This document shows positions 1-11,013 of a stretch of 64,000 nucleotides of DNA, in pieces. Both the position numbers and the translations under genes were made by a program. The notes beneath the pieces are model-generated. The model was not told where the DNA came from and ran no database searches. It worked only from the letters and a program-made list of their open reading frames with translations. Numbering within the stretch: position 1 is the first letter of the stretch; each line of letters starts with the position of its first letter. The stretch is from Phragmites australis (taxonomy: Eukaryota > Streptophyta > Magnoliopsida > Poales > Poaceae): contig NC_084924.1 in assembly GCF_958298935.1 (NCBI RefSeq), forward strand, positions 4,278,001 through 4,342,000, in the 5' to 3' direction.

Positions 1-1603
1 CAAGCCCCTTACAGGGGACCTATTCACAGCTCGATATGTTGTCTGTATATTCAATGAGGACCATTTCCTGACATTAGGGAGAGATTTTAAGTTCCAGAAA
101 GAATGCTAGAAAATCGATTGGAATGGCCAAGGCATTTCCACCTCAGATCCACATACTCAAGATTCTGAACTCTAAGTTCAGAAAACCATCAATTTGCAAT
201 ACATTGCAAATAACCTGTCAGACGCATTTACTGACTATAAAGGTATCACCAAATCCTACAATCCTGCCAAAAATGTGCCCAAAAAAGTGTAGGTACTAAT
301 AAAAACCACTCAACTCCCTATTCAAAATAAGAGGGGAAGAAATACGGCTACAAAGGAGGATACAACTTCTTGTAAGCACCAAAAGAAACAGAGGAAGAAA
401 CCCTCTGAAATAGTAAGTGCAAGTCAACCTTAAGTTGATAGGCACCCAATGGGTAATATACACCTAATGGATGGGCAACCTCCACAATCCAACTCAATAA
501 TGCACTCAATTCATGATGTTGGGATATCATAATATTCCAACTCAATCATATTGGGAAATCACGAACAAGGGTACAAGAGATTTTCACCAACTATCTAAAT
601 TCTGTAGAATCATATAACTGAAAGACTACAATTGTTGACACATACTTTTCCACCACTATTGCAAACAACCTCCAAAATGATCCGGATCCTAAGACCATGG
701 CAGAGTGTAAACAACGCTTGGACTGTACTCAATGGAAGTATGCAATCCAAGAAGAGATAGCCTCGCTTGCAAAAAGAGAGGTATTCACAAAAGTAATACC
801 TACATCTCTAAATATCTTCCTTGTGGGATTCAAATGGGTTTTCGTCTGAAAACGGAATGAGAAGAACATGGTGGTGAGATACAAAGAAAGGCTTGTAGCA
901 CAAGGGTTCATGCAGAGACCCGGCATTGATTTCAATGAAACTTATTCTTCAATTATGAGTGGAATCATATTCTGATATCTTATCTCATTGGCAGTTCAAA
1001 ATCATCTATCTATGCAGCTGATGCATGTAGTGATTGCATATCTATATGAGTCACTTGATTCGGACATATACATGAAGGTTCCCAAGAATCCAAATTTCGA
1101 ATCCAAACATAAATCACAACATATATTGTGTAAAGCTTAATAAGTCACTATATGGCTCAAAGCAGTCAAGACGAATATGATACAACCGACTTAGTGAGTT
1201 CCTTCTGAAGAAAAGCCACTCCAACAATGATGATTGTCCATGCGTGTTCATCAAGAAATCCTCAACGGGATTTTTGTATTATCTCTGTGTATGTTGATGA
1301 CCTAAACATCATTGGCAACACACAAGATATCGATGAAGCACGTGATCATCTAAAGACGGAATTCAAGATGAAGGATTTGGGTAAACCAAATTTTGCTTGG
1401 GTCTACAACTCGAGCACCTTCCATTGAAAATTATGGTGCACCAAGCCGTATATATCCAAAAAATATTGGAGAAATTCAATATGGACAAATCATATTCATC
1501 TAAAACCCCTATGGTTGTTCGATCTTTAGATATAGAGAAAGATCCATTTAGACCACGGGAAGATAGAGAAGAGATACTGGGACCCGAGGTTCCATATCTA
1601 AGT
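1..1603 (+). pseudogene. Ty1/copia polyprotein remnant, 5' part
   Basis: This is a decayed copia polyprotein read in the plus direction with several frame breaks and stops. Around 670-1000 the translation follows the start of the copia reverse transcriptase domain (a run like W-x-A-I-Q-E-E, then G-F-K-W-V-F and [10 protein letters not shown]). Around 1227-1420 the RT active-site motif Y-V-D-D-L is clear. The conserved stretch that normally follows (P-E-V-P-Y-L-S) stops exactly at about 1603, where a CACTA-type terminus begins. The polyprotein picks up again at 5365, so the two parts are one element split by later insertions. Stops and frameshifts make it non-functional. The window edge cuts off its 5' end. 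Family assignment is secure; the lineage is not determined. Confidence 0.85.
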
Positions 1604-2625
1604 CACTACGTAAGAAACCAGCAAAAGAGACACCACATTAATGACGGTTGCTCAACATGCGTCACTAATGTCCTATTAGTGACGGGTCCAATAAGGACGC
1701 GTCACTAATGTGTTTTCTAATCGGGACCAGATATAGACTCGTCACTATTACCATCAATGACAGGTAATGTTACGACCCGTCACTAATGACTAGATCATCA
1801 GTGACAGGTCATCCTAGGCCAATCATTAGTGATAGGTCAAGTTATGACCCATCACTAATGATAAGATCATCAGTGACGGATCATCCTAGATCAGTCATTA
1901 GTGACAGGTCAAGTTGTGACCCGTCACTAATGACTAGGTCATCAGTGAGATGTCGTCCTAAGCCAGTCATTAATGACGGGTCATAATTTGACCCGTCACT
2001 AATGATCCACTCATCAGTGATGGGTCATCCTATGTCGATCCTTAGTGACATGTCAACTTATAATCCGTTACTAATGACCAACTCCAATCACTAATGACGG
2101 TATTTGCAAATATTTTTTTATTTTTATTTTATTTTTCTCTTATTTTTTCACCCCAGCAACACTAGAATATAAAATTTGGCAAAATTAGTCATTAGTGATG
2201 GGTCATGCATATGATGCGTTGCTAATGACATTTGACAAAGAATATTAAAAGGATAAAATATCTGGTTTCTACCATAACTATGTGATAGCAGAGGTAGTAA
2301 GGTGGCTACATGCGCGAGGAGGAGGTCACGGGTTTAATTTCCACGGAATGCAAATTTGAAAACAATGTGAAAAAATATAGCTTGTGAGGCATATGGGAAG
2401 GGCCTCCGTTGGGATAGCTCAGGTGAAAAAAATATATATTTTTAACTTTTTTTGTAGAAAAATATGAAAAAATGTTCATCGGTCATTAGTGACGGGTCAA
2501 GATTACAACCCGTCACTAATGTTCAGTCAATAGTGACGGGTCACAGTTACGACCTGTCACTAATATTCAGTCAATAGTGACGGTTCACGTTTGCCAGCAT
2601 GTGACTTAAGAGAGAATATAGAATT
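1604..2625. mobile_element. CACTA-type transposon fragment (subterminal repeats)
   Basis: The segment begins with CACTACGTAAGAAACCAG, a CACTA-class terminus, directly at the break in the copia reading frame. For about 900 bp it is filled with direct and inverted copies of a short motif close to TAGTGACGGGTC / GACCCGTCACTA, which is the usual form of CACTA subterminal transposase-binding repeats in grasses. No matching inverted 3' terminus is present before the Gypsy sequence starts, so the element is truncated and non-autonomous. No coding sequence is visible. The exact right boundary (about 2600-2660) is uncertain. Confidence 0.7.
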
Positions 2626-3210
2626 TCTTTGTCTGGTGCGCTCTGTTAGTGCGGTACTTGTTTTAGATTACTCTCGTTTTCGACCCGAGACCTCTTGAAT
2701 ACCCAAACCGGTGGACAAGAGCAGACAGAGGCATAACCCAGAGGTCCTATGGTTCGGTGGCGCCCGGGTATGACAGACCAGACCGAGCACCGACAGCCCG
2801 CTCCGGGGGCTTGAGCTCCGGACTACTCGAGCAGCTCGAGCGATGGGATTACCCAGAGCACCCCAAAACTCGGTAGTGCCCGGGAGCCTGCCACGACACC
2901 GAACACCACAGCCTACCATGCCGGACGTAAGTCAGCGGCGACTGCTCGCATGCATACCGATTAGGATTCTTTTATCAGCGGGGAAAATGAGAGAGCGAAC
3001 TTTTTCTCGCACAACCGAGCATCTCACCAGACAGATTAAACATACGGAATCCAGAAAAATATTTCGACATAGCGATTGTCTATTGAAATACTGAATGTGC
3101 AAAGTTTACAAGGTTGGGCGACGGCGACTTACCCAAGGGGCAGAGCCCTCGGACTGCTTGGGCGGGGGGAAGCCCCCGGCCTGGTTGACCTGAGCCACGA
3201 GCACAACCAT

Positions 3211-3600
3211 CTACGGGTAGAATCTTCGGAGATGCTCGATGTTCCACGAGTTCGGGAGTGGCTGTCCTTCCTCTGTCGCCAACCTGAAAGAACCTGCCCG
3301 CGGGACCGCGATCACGGTGAAAGGACCTTCCCACACAGGGGACAGCTTATTCATTCCTTCGCGCGGCAGCGGCCCTGCTGGGCCCAGCGCCTTGATCCCC
3401 TTGAGCGGGAAAAACCGCGCACGTGGATAGCGGCTGCTGCTGGAACGCAGCAGCGACAGGGCTCTCCTGGGCGTCGGGCAGCACTCCGTCACTGGAAGTG
3501 GAGCCGGAACGCTGGAGACGGTGCCCACCAGCCATCTTTTCTTGTGGAAAAAAAACAAACAAACAAATCCAGGGATAGTCCCCCCTACCTGGCGCGCCAA
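3211..3600 (-). pseudogene. Gypsy integrase C-terminal end
   Basis: In the minus-strand frame ending at 3211, the last ~45 residues read like the end of a grass Gypsy polyprotein: K-L-S-P-x-W-E-G-P-F, a basic stretch, then W-N-I-E-H-L-R-R-F-Y-P and stop. The first part of this open frame (above about 3360) does not match pol and is leader or junction sequence. Only the tail of the integrase remains, next to the primer-binding region. Confidence 0.75.
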
Positions 3601-4038
3601 CTGTCGTAGGATGAACTCCTGTCGCAGGGATCCCGAGAGACCCCTTTTTAAAGATTCGGCCGGGGGGATGATCCTGAACGAGCTTGTCCGGGAAATAAAT
3701 GGAAACGGAAATAAATGCAACGACTGGTGGTGGGGGATGATCGATCTAGTGCAAAAAAAGAGATAGATGCACCGGGGTTTAGACATGTTCGGACCGCACG
3801 GGGGCGTAACACCCTACTCCTGTGTGAGCGCTATATTTTTCCTTGAAGGGAATTCTTCAAGGATGTATCTGGTTACAAGGGCGTGTCGCCTACAGAGAGC
3901 TTGAGGCTCCCGTGTTCTAGCTCTGTTTGAGCTTGTTTGAGATGTTCTTGTTCTATCGTATTCGTCGCGCTTCTTCTAGGTCTCCTGTTTGTGCTGTCTC
4001 GTCTCATCTGGACCCGTCTTCATGTGTTCTCCATCCTT

Positions 4039-4049
4039 TCCTTTTATAG
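4039..4049 (-). promoter_or_regulatory. TATA box of the Gypsy LTR
   Basis: The minus strand reads CCTATAAAAGG inside the LTR, about 440 bp before the LTR end. It is the likely core promoter of this retrotransposon, with transcription toward lower coordinates. Confidence 0.5.
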
Positions 4050-4529
4050 GCGCGCCGACCTCGACTTATCCTGAATGGGAAAGAGGGGGCGCGAGTGCCA
4101 AGGTGCCACGGAGAAAGGCGCCATCATTCCATCTTGGCGAAGTGACAGGGGCGGTGGAAAAATGCGGCATGCATCCGACCACCTGCCACTGTGGATGTCC
4201 TTCGGCGCCATTAAGAGTGCCCACCGGGCAGCCATAGAGGCGCCCGGTGCGCCCACCCTGTCTTGTTCTTCTGCCAGGGTAGGGTGGCAGGCGGAGCATT
4301 TCGATCCTGGTAACATTATCCCGAGGCACCCGGATAAAACGGGACGGGACCCGTGCATTTAATGGACCCACGCCCCCCCTGCCAAAGCTTGGCAGGGTCT
4401 GACACTAGGGCGTGGGCAGCTGAGAATGTCAGGATGTCAGGCCGCGCGTGCCTATTAAATGCGGCATTGGACCTTTGACTGGCTGACACCCCGCCGGTGG
4501 GACCCTTTGGGTCGTCGGGCGATCTTGTG

Positions 4530-5190
4530 CGAACCTTCGGGGAACCAGGCGCTCGGGGGCGGCCACGTGCAGCCCCGAGAACTCTCTCCCGAGCACTTCG
4601 GTAAGACCTTCGGGGAACCGAGTCCTCGGGGGCTGCCACGTGCAGCCCCGAGCACTCTCTCCCGAGCACTTCGGTGAGACCTTCGGGGAACCAGGCGCTA
4701 GGGGGCGGCCACGTGCAGCCCCGAGAACTCTCTCCCGAGCACTTCGGTAAGACCTTCGGGGAACCGAGTCCTCGGGGGCTGCCACGTGCAGCCCCGAGCA
4801 CTCTCTCCCGAGCACTTCGGTGAGACCTTCGGGGAACCGAGTCCTCGGGGGCTGCCACGTGCAGCCCCGAGCACTCTCTCCCGAGCACTTCGGTGAGACC
4901 TTCGGGGAACCGAGTCCTCGGGGGCTGCCACGTGCAGCCCCGAGCACTCTCTCCCGAGCACTTCGGTGAGACCTTCGGGGAACCGAGTCCTCGGGGGCTG
5001 CCATGTGCAGCCCCGAGCACTCTCTCCCGAGCACTTCGGTGAGACCTTCAGGGAACCGAGTCCTCGGGGGCTGCCACGTGCAGCCCCGAGCACTCTCTCC
5101 CGAGCACTTCGGTGAGACCTTTGGGGAACCGAGTCCTCGGGGGCTGCCACGTGCAGCCCCGAGCAATCTCTCCCGAGCACTTGGATGTTT
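4530..5190. repeat. 73-bp tandem repeat array in the Gypsy LTR, about nine copies
   Basis: About nine near-identical GC-rich units follow one another. Each unit contains GAGCACTTCGGTGAGACC, then TTCGGGGAACC, CTCGGGGGCTGCCACGTGCA and GCCCCGAG. Two variants alternate near the left end (GTAAGACC and GTGAGACC forms, CAGGCGC and GAGTCCTC forms), so part of the array is built on a two-unit period. The long open frames here (up to 245 aa, minus) only reflect a repeat length that keeps frames open. They are not genes. Confidence 0.9.
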
Positions 5191-5364
5191 GGATCATCGG
5201 GGGACTACAGTACTCGGGGGTAAGTGAGAACCCTTCCGAGCACTTTCTTCCCGGAACTTAGTTTCTTCTCATCCTGCAGGGTGGACCTCGCGGGATGGTG
5301 ACACGTGGTGGATGGCCGGCCCGGTCTCGGGACTCAGGGACCCCTGGTTCCTGATACACCGACA

Positions 5365-6100
5365 GATATCATATTTGTAATGAACTTACTAGCTAGGCAT
5401 AGTGCTGCTCCAATTAAACACCATTGGGCAGGAGTCAAGAATATATTTTGATATCTCCAAGACACTAAAGATCATAGTCTATTCTTTCAATTTTAAAGAA
5501 ACCAAGATTCAAATATGATTGGATACACTAATATTGGCTACTTATCAGATCCCCACAACGCCAGATCACAGACAGGCTTTGTGTTCCTATATGGTGAGAC
5601 AACCATTTCATTCAAGTGTTCCAAACAGACTCTAGTGACTACATCCAACTATCATTATAATATTTTTTAATTGCATTATATGAGGCATCATATGAATGTG
5701 TGGCTTCATAAAATGATAAACCACATAAAACAGTCATGTGGTATTGGTTTCATTGAATCACCCATCATTCTCTACGAAGATAATGCTGCTTGTGTTGCTC
5801 AAACGTAAACAGGTTAATAAAGAGCAATATCACTAAGCATATTGCCCCTAAATTATTTTATCCTCATGAGTTACAACAAAGTAGAGAGATAAACATCTTA
5901 CAAATTAAATCTTGTGATAATCTCACAGATTTATTTATTCACAAAGTTCTTACCAACTTCGACATTTCAAAAATATATTCATGGTATTGGTATGAGACGA
6001 CTTCGAGATTTGTGAGAATTAGAGGAGTGTCCTCCTGAATTTAACTTGTTCATACATCATATTATACTCTTTTCTCTTTATGAGTTTTACTTACAAAGTT
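5365..6100 (+). pseudogene. Ty1/copia polyprotein remnant, RNase H part
   Basis: Copia coding sequence resumes at 5365 with the segment D-I-I-F-V-M-N-L-L-A-R-H-S that normally follows the point lost at 1603. It continues into RNase H (S-Q-T-G-F-V-F at about 5567, then L-Y-E-D-N-A-A at about 5775) with multiple stops and frameshifts. About 14 codons expected between the two halves are absent, so the insertion of foreign DNA was accompanied by a small deletion. Non-functional. Confidence 0.85.
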
Positions 6101-6660
6101 TCTCATAAAGGTTTTTAATGAGCCAATATCTACACAAAATCATATATTATACATCTTATTTTCACAATAGGGTTTTTTGAAGGAGGTATACAAGACATAT
6201 CTATTGTTTCTAAACTCACTTATGAGTATTTTCTTTTACAAGGTTTTTCTCATATAGTTAACAAAGAGACAATAATCAATATCTGTTGTATCATTTTCGC
6301 CTTATTTTCTCACTAGGTTTAAAGGAGTTTTAACAAAATATCACTATTACTCTCCTCATATTTTTTCCACAGGACTTTTGGAGAAATTCTCATAATGATA
6401 TATATGGACCGCATTGATAAGGGAGAGTATTAGAAATCGAATGATCAACTACCGTCATGGTGGTTTACTTGCCCATTGGCATCAGACACCTATTCGGGAA
6501 GTAGTTGTACTCTATGTGTATTTAATATCAATCAATGAGAAGAAAATAAGTTCGAATATGTATTTATCTACTACTACTCTTTATAATCCAATCATTCTCA
6601 ACAAAATGGTGGTAGGCTGGTAGCTATGCTGATACGTTATGGCCATCAAATGCTTGCACA
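6100..6660 (+). repeat. 3' untranslated and LTR-like remnant of the copia element
   Basis: This AT-rich stretch after the polyprotein carries several phrases such as GGGTTTTTTGAAGGAGG and AAGGTTTTTCTC, typical of the region between copia pol and the 3' LTR. A polypurine run GATAAGGGAGAG at about 6415-6426 is followed by TATTAGAAATC, a plausible degraded LTR start. The LTR end cannot be placed. Confidence 0.4.
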
Positions 6661-7299
6661 CAAAACTGACACATTGTGGGGATTTATAGATATCGGTGAT
6701 AGAAAATAGCCCTTAGTACATCTTTCGAAAGAAAAAGATATCGGTGATAGAATCGTCTAGATCTTAAAGTAGATGAGAATGGGGATTTATAGATGGTATG
6801 CCCTTCTTTTGTTATATTAGTGTAATGGCACCTTATCTGGAAAAGAAAATTTTGCCTAAGGTCTCCATCGGCTCAAATTTCACGTTCAGCGCCCCATGGC
6901 TGTCCTTAATGGTGTGTTAGATTTCAGCGTAGTATTGGCACCGTGCCCTTTCATTTTGCTCCAACAACTTGTGGAATAAAGGAGTAAAGCCGGGAATTCT
7001 GATAAATAATCGCGATAAAAAGGTGTGCATTACAGATCAATCCGTACTTCCGTAGTACTAATCATCCAAAGCACTATGTATTACTATGAAAGTTGATGAC
7101 AATACAGATGGACACTTTACATATGCTATATATTTCCTCTACCTTTAGCTCAAAACTATGGATGTTGCTGTAAAAGCTGAAGAAAGATACAGCAAATCAT
7201 AAGGTTAATTACACTGATGAATAAGAAAGAGAAGATGACCATAAGGTAACTGAAAGTTTCTGAAGATCCCCTACCTTGCACTCTTACTCTCTCTTATCG
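6660..7299. other. Intergenic, no recognised feature
   Basis: AT-rich sequence between the copia remnant and the SAUR gene. I see no coding potential or repeat structure. The part below 7300 would hold the SAUR 3' untranslated region. Confidence 0.5.
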
Positions 7300-7578
7300 T
7301 TACATCAACTTGGGAAAAAAGAGGAATGGAATTGTCACCTTCTTCCTCCATGTGCTGCTTCTGATGAGCTTAACAATTGTGTGGAAACACTTGATGTTGC
7401 AAGGGATCTTGAGTATGCCCTTCTGGTCATGTCCGAACTCCAGTGCTGCCAGCTCCAGCAACCCGAAGAAATAGGGGTGCTGAAGCACCTTCCTATGCAC
7501 CAGAACCCTCTTTATCTCCTTCCCCTCACCGATGAGCACCGGGATGTGCCCTCGTTGAACTGACACGCACTTCCCCAT
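7300..7578 (-). CDS. SAUR family auxin-responsive protein, 92 aa
   Basis: A single-exon minus-strand frame encodes a small protein with the SAUR domain. It starts with a short basic N-terminus (M-G-K-C), then G-H-I-P-V-L-I-G-E-G, a stretch with H-P-Y-F-x-x-L-L-E-L-A, E-F-G-H-D-Q-x-G, and the closing motif I-P-C-N at about residues 57-60. Small auxin-up RNA proteins inhibit PP2C-D phosphatases, activate plasma-membrane proton pumps and promote cell expansion. Length and lack of introns are normal for the family. A TATA box lies about 60 bp upstream. The ATG at 7576-7578 is the first one after that TATA box. No stop or frameshift is seen, and no other SAUR copy is present nearby. Confidence 0.85.
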   Translation of the reverse strand: MGKCVSVQRGHIPVLIGEGKEIKRVLVHRKVLQHPYFFGLLELAALEFGHDQKGILKIPCNIKCFHTIVKLIRSSTWRKKVTIPFLFFPKLM

Positions 7579-7635
7579 CCTCCTCTGATCTGTGTTTGCC
7601 CCTTGGTTGGCTGGTAATTAGCCTGATCCCTCCTG

Positions 7636-7643
7636 CTTATATA
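7636..7643 (-). promoter_or_regulatory. TATA box of the SAUR gene
   Basis: The minus strand reads CACTATATAAGC, with the TATA element about 58-65 bp upstream of the SAUR start codon. This is a typical distance for a short-leader SAUR gene. Confidence 0.6.
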
Positions 7644-7699
7644 GTGAATGTCTGCAAGTTGCAATGGCTGAGTGTTTCAGATGATTCCAGTAGGTATGG

Positions 7700-10424
7700 T
7701 TGTGTTTATGCATTTCTTTATTGTTTTGTGGTTTGATTTCCTCTTGTAGTAACTGCTGTCTGTTTCACGCATGGCAGTAGGATCAGCCAACAATATGAGG
7801 GCTAACAAGTACTGACGGTGAAACAATGGGAACAAATGCACACTAATTAATCCTGTGGCCATTTTATTTCACTTTATAACCAGACTTGTTTATAGAGTCT
7901 GGTGTTGAGTACGTCAAGTTCGGTACGGATATTCCATCCCAAAAAAAGATGCCGTACGGACATCTGAATCCCGCCACCAAAGTCAGGATAAGAAGAAATC
8001 TTTCCGGACTGTCAAATTGCTGGTATTCAAGAGTGATGTGTCATATAATACTTAAATAAAGTATACCGGATGATGCAGTAAGCAAATACTTAGTATGTAC
8101 CGCATACGTCAAAGCATTGTTTCAATATGGAGGTTTTATAGGCTAGTTCCATAATGCCATCAGCAGTTCTGGCTAAAATGAACGTTTGTCAAGGAGATTT
8201 TTAAAGGCATCATATTTATCTTTGTACTCATATTTTCATACATTAGATTTCGTGATAATGGTTCAAAGAAGCAAGTTTATTGTTTGACAAACACACATCG
8301 AATGAAAAAGCATTTCTGAATTACTGGCAATTGTGTCTCTTTCAGCTATGCTTGTAGTTATTTTAATATCTGTAATGGTCCACCTAATATGATCTTCTAT
8401 TTATGGTTTTTGTTGGGCAGTATGTTTCTTTCATCAACGCTTGAACCATTTTTATATTACCATTATCAGCATCTACGTGTCAATCATATATGTTTTTAAT
8501 CTCTTGTGATACCGTCAATGAGACGTTATAGGTGATGTTCCCCTCATTAATCATGCCAGGTATGCATTTCTATACAGTACGGATAGAAGACCACCATTTG
8601 GACCATATCAAATATCACGAGTCATGACGTGAAAACAAACTATAATGTTTAATCTGCTAGCTAGATTGCTTTCACACCATGGTCTACTAGGGGTTTCCAG
8701 TGGGCTTGAGGTTGTGTTTGCAACATGATCATTTCTTTGCCGAATGTTACTAAAACTTTCAAAGGCATAACTGTATATAAGATTGCCAAATTGACTAAGG
8801 TATTTTACTGCTCTTGTAGAACTAAACTTTTATGATAATACTTAGCACCTAGTTTTACTCTATATGTTGCAAACTGTTTATATGTTTTCTGCCAAATAGT
8901 TTGACTTGATTGTACTTCTAGCAAATCACACAGTCATCTTGGCTTGAGAACAAATCAAATGGCAATGTCTAAGCTCTTCTACAGAAACATTAAAAGTTCT
9001 ACAAGTGCAACTCTCATGCTGCAGCTACAAAACATTTACCCTAAAATCGGCTCCTAATGGCAACATCGATATTATGCCACGCCACTCTAAAATTGCAGCC
9101 ACTGAGAATATTAGCTCTCAAATCTTAAATACTTTTTAGTTGGAATGGTGGAGGTATATGAAACTGTATGCATATTTTGATTAAAAGACACTCTTTGACC
9201 GAAAGATACATTTTCATGGGGCATTTTAGAAACTATAAATAGTCAACAAGTGTCGATAGTTAAGTAAACAATAGTTTTTTTTTTCTGAGCATCAAGTAAG
9301 CATTATTGATGCAACACACGGCTATACGTGGACGCTATGCCAGTGCTGTATATAAACACAACTCCATTATTTCATCACATCCCCGGCTTTGTTTGAGTGT
9401 TGTATAACGAGAATCCTGTCATTGCTTTTGCAGTTTTTCCTGATGGTTGGACATCTTGCCTACAAAGAAGCTTCAATGCTCACATTTCCACAAGGTACTT
9501 TCTTTGGAAAAATTTCTGGACAGAACATGATCCAATCAAAACTCGACAACGGGGCAGACGCTCCTGCTTTGCTGTAAAGAGTCTTAACCCAAGCCAACTC
9601 AGCGATACCGTGCTCGTGAGAGACTTCGCAAATCGATTAGGGGGGGGGGGGGGGGGAGACGTTTAGTCTAGCATTAATATGTAAGAGGTGATAATCGAAT
9701 TCTGTTTAGTTGGGTGATATCCACCCCCACTGATCAATATATCTGAGGGAGATTATCCATAGTCCAACCATTTTACATGAAGTTAAAGTTCTTAACTTTA
9801 AACTATATTTTCGTGAGCTTGATGACTAGATGAGACATAACATGCATGGAGTCACCAAATAATTAAGCATGAAGCTTTTTTCTCGCAAGATCTTTTGTTC
9901 TTTTTATTACAAAACCTAGTTCTTGGGAGTCCAGTAAACACAAGACACCGGCATCCGTGACTCGGAGAAGTCCACAAGGCTGGTGCACTACAGAAGTCTA
10001 TATGACTAGATTGATACCTGCTGTATGTGGATGGTGAGACTCAAGGAAAACATCATTGTCAAGAACAAGACTACAAATCTTCCCGGGTTTGGGCAATACT
10101 CTATCCAGCTAAGAATAAGTGACATTAAGAGTGCATGCAGCCAAACATTTTCATACACTGGCTATTGATGTCTTTATCAACGTTTAGATTGGGTCTATAT
10201 GGAATTTTATTTGTAAATTATAGAGTTGTTGTAGTGGGAGTATCGTATAGGAGTATTGTACGACGTGTGCAAATGCACAACAGCTGATTTGGCAAATCGA
10301 CACCGTCACTGATGAGATAATTTTATAAGCCAAAACGAAGAGTGTAGAAGACTAATCATGAAAGAGTCACTTTGGTACCTTTCGAAGAGTGATTCCCAAA
10401 TTCTTAATTAGACCGAAGAACGGT
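7700..10424. other. Intergenic, mostly featureless
   Basis: A long AT-rich stretch with no supported gene. A TATA-like GTATATAAAC near 9346 and a run of about 17 G at roughly 9639-9657 are the only marked features. The short open frames (for example 9389-9577) lack codon or domain support. No transposon ends were recognised. Confidence 0.45.
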
Positions 10425-11013
10425 TGGAAAATAAAGCACATTTAGATTTAATTTAATCTATAAATAATTTATGAGCAGAAACTTATAAACTGATATGATC
10501 ATATCATCATAGCATAATCTAGACATGTGTACGAAAGCATAGTATATAACTAGATCTACTATACTCAAAATTAAGAATCACAGGAAATAAAGTACAGAGC
10601 AACATAATTTTTAAGTATTAGTCCTGCATTATGGAGGTTGATGAAGATGTTGGTTGCATTGTGTTGACGGCAAGATCGATCCTACTGATGACACGCTGAG
10701 TTTGTTAACGATGACAGCGAGCAGCGCCCAAGCGACTAGTAAGACGAGTCGTGATGAAGAACTTGAGCAGTCACGAGGAGCGCTTCCTAAAAAACTTATT
10801 CGTCCTCTCCCGATACAAGATCTCAAGAGCGAGGGTTTCAAAGACCTGCTCTCCCGTTCACCGGTGCACGTAAACACCGGGATGAAATAGACCACAGCGG
10901 CAGTACAATCGAGAGAGAAAGCGGTAAAACCCTAATTTTTATATAGACTCACGTAATGAGAGTATTTCCAATTTTATTATGATTACTCTCAATTAGCAGT
11001 CAATGATGTATCA
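10425..11013 (-). repeat. copia 3' LTR
   Basis: Direct repeat partner of 15666-16247. Shared landmarks include ACATTTAGATTTAATTTAAT, GATATGATCATATCATCA, the segment around TTGACGGCAAGATCGATCCT and CAATCGAGAGAGAAAG. The plus-strand reading starts TGGAAAATAAAG and ends ATGATGTATCA. The open frames inside it are LTR sequence, not genes. Confidence 0.8.

Larger units (their letters stand above)
2626..5364 (-). mobile_element. Ty3/Gypsy retrotransposon deletion derivative
   Basis: This is a minus-strand Gypsy element. Its 5' LTR occupies 3602-5364, followed (going down in coordinate) by a primer-binding-like segment with TTGGCGCGCCAGGTAGGGG at about 3584-3601. The sequence then jumps almost directly into the C-terminal end of integrase (ends 3211). 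Gag, protease, RT, RNase H and most of integrase are missing, so a large internal deletion has joined the leader to the end of pol. No second LTR is found below 3211; 2626-3210 resembles the untranslated stretch between pol and the 3' LTR. The element lies between CACTA sequence and the resumption of copia at 5365. Confidence 0.75.
3602..5364 (-). repeat. Gypsy LTR (1763 bp)
   Basis: On the minus strand the LTR starts TGTCGGTGTATCAGGAACC and ends CTACGACA, so both edges carry the inverted pair TGTCG...CGACA expected of an LTR. It contains a TATA box near 4039-4049 and the 73-bp tandem array at about 4530-5190. The boundary at 5364 falls exactly where copia coding sequence resumes. Confidence 0.75.

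Noticed and set aside
4316..5180. Long minus-strand frames (160-245 aa) with repeated G-L-G-S-P-K-V-S-P-K-C-S-G motifs
   Set aside because: They are the translation of the 73-bp LTR tandem array. The repeat shifts frame each unit yet stays open, in several frames at once.
9437..9460. TTTCCTGATGGTTGGACATC, similar to the start of miR2118
   Set aside because: Only the first nine bases agree and no hairpin partner is seen nearby, so it is not a miR2118 precursor.
9389..9666. 89-aa plus frame ending in a poly-glycine stretch
   Set aside because: The glycines come from a poly-G run; no domain or codon bias supports coding.
10020..10050. GGATGGTGAGACTCAAGGAA as a possible miR2118-like site
   Set aside because: About 13 of 22 positions agree, and no TATA-leader module lies upstream.
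10654..10890. 78-aa plus and 88-aa minus frames
   Set aside because: They lie within the copia 3' LTR and recur in altered form in the other LTR.
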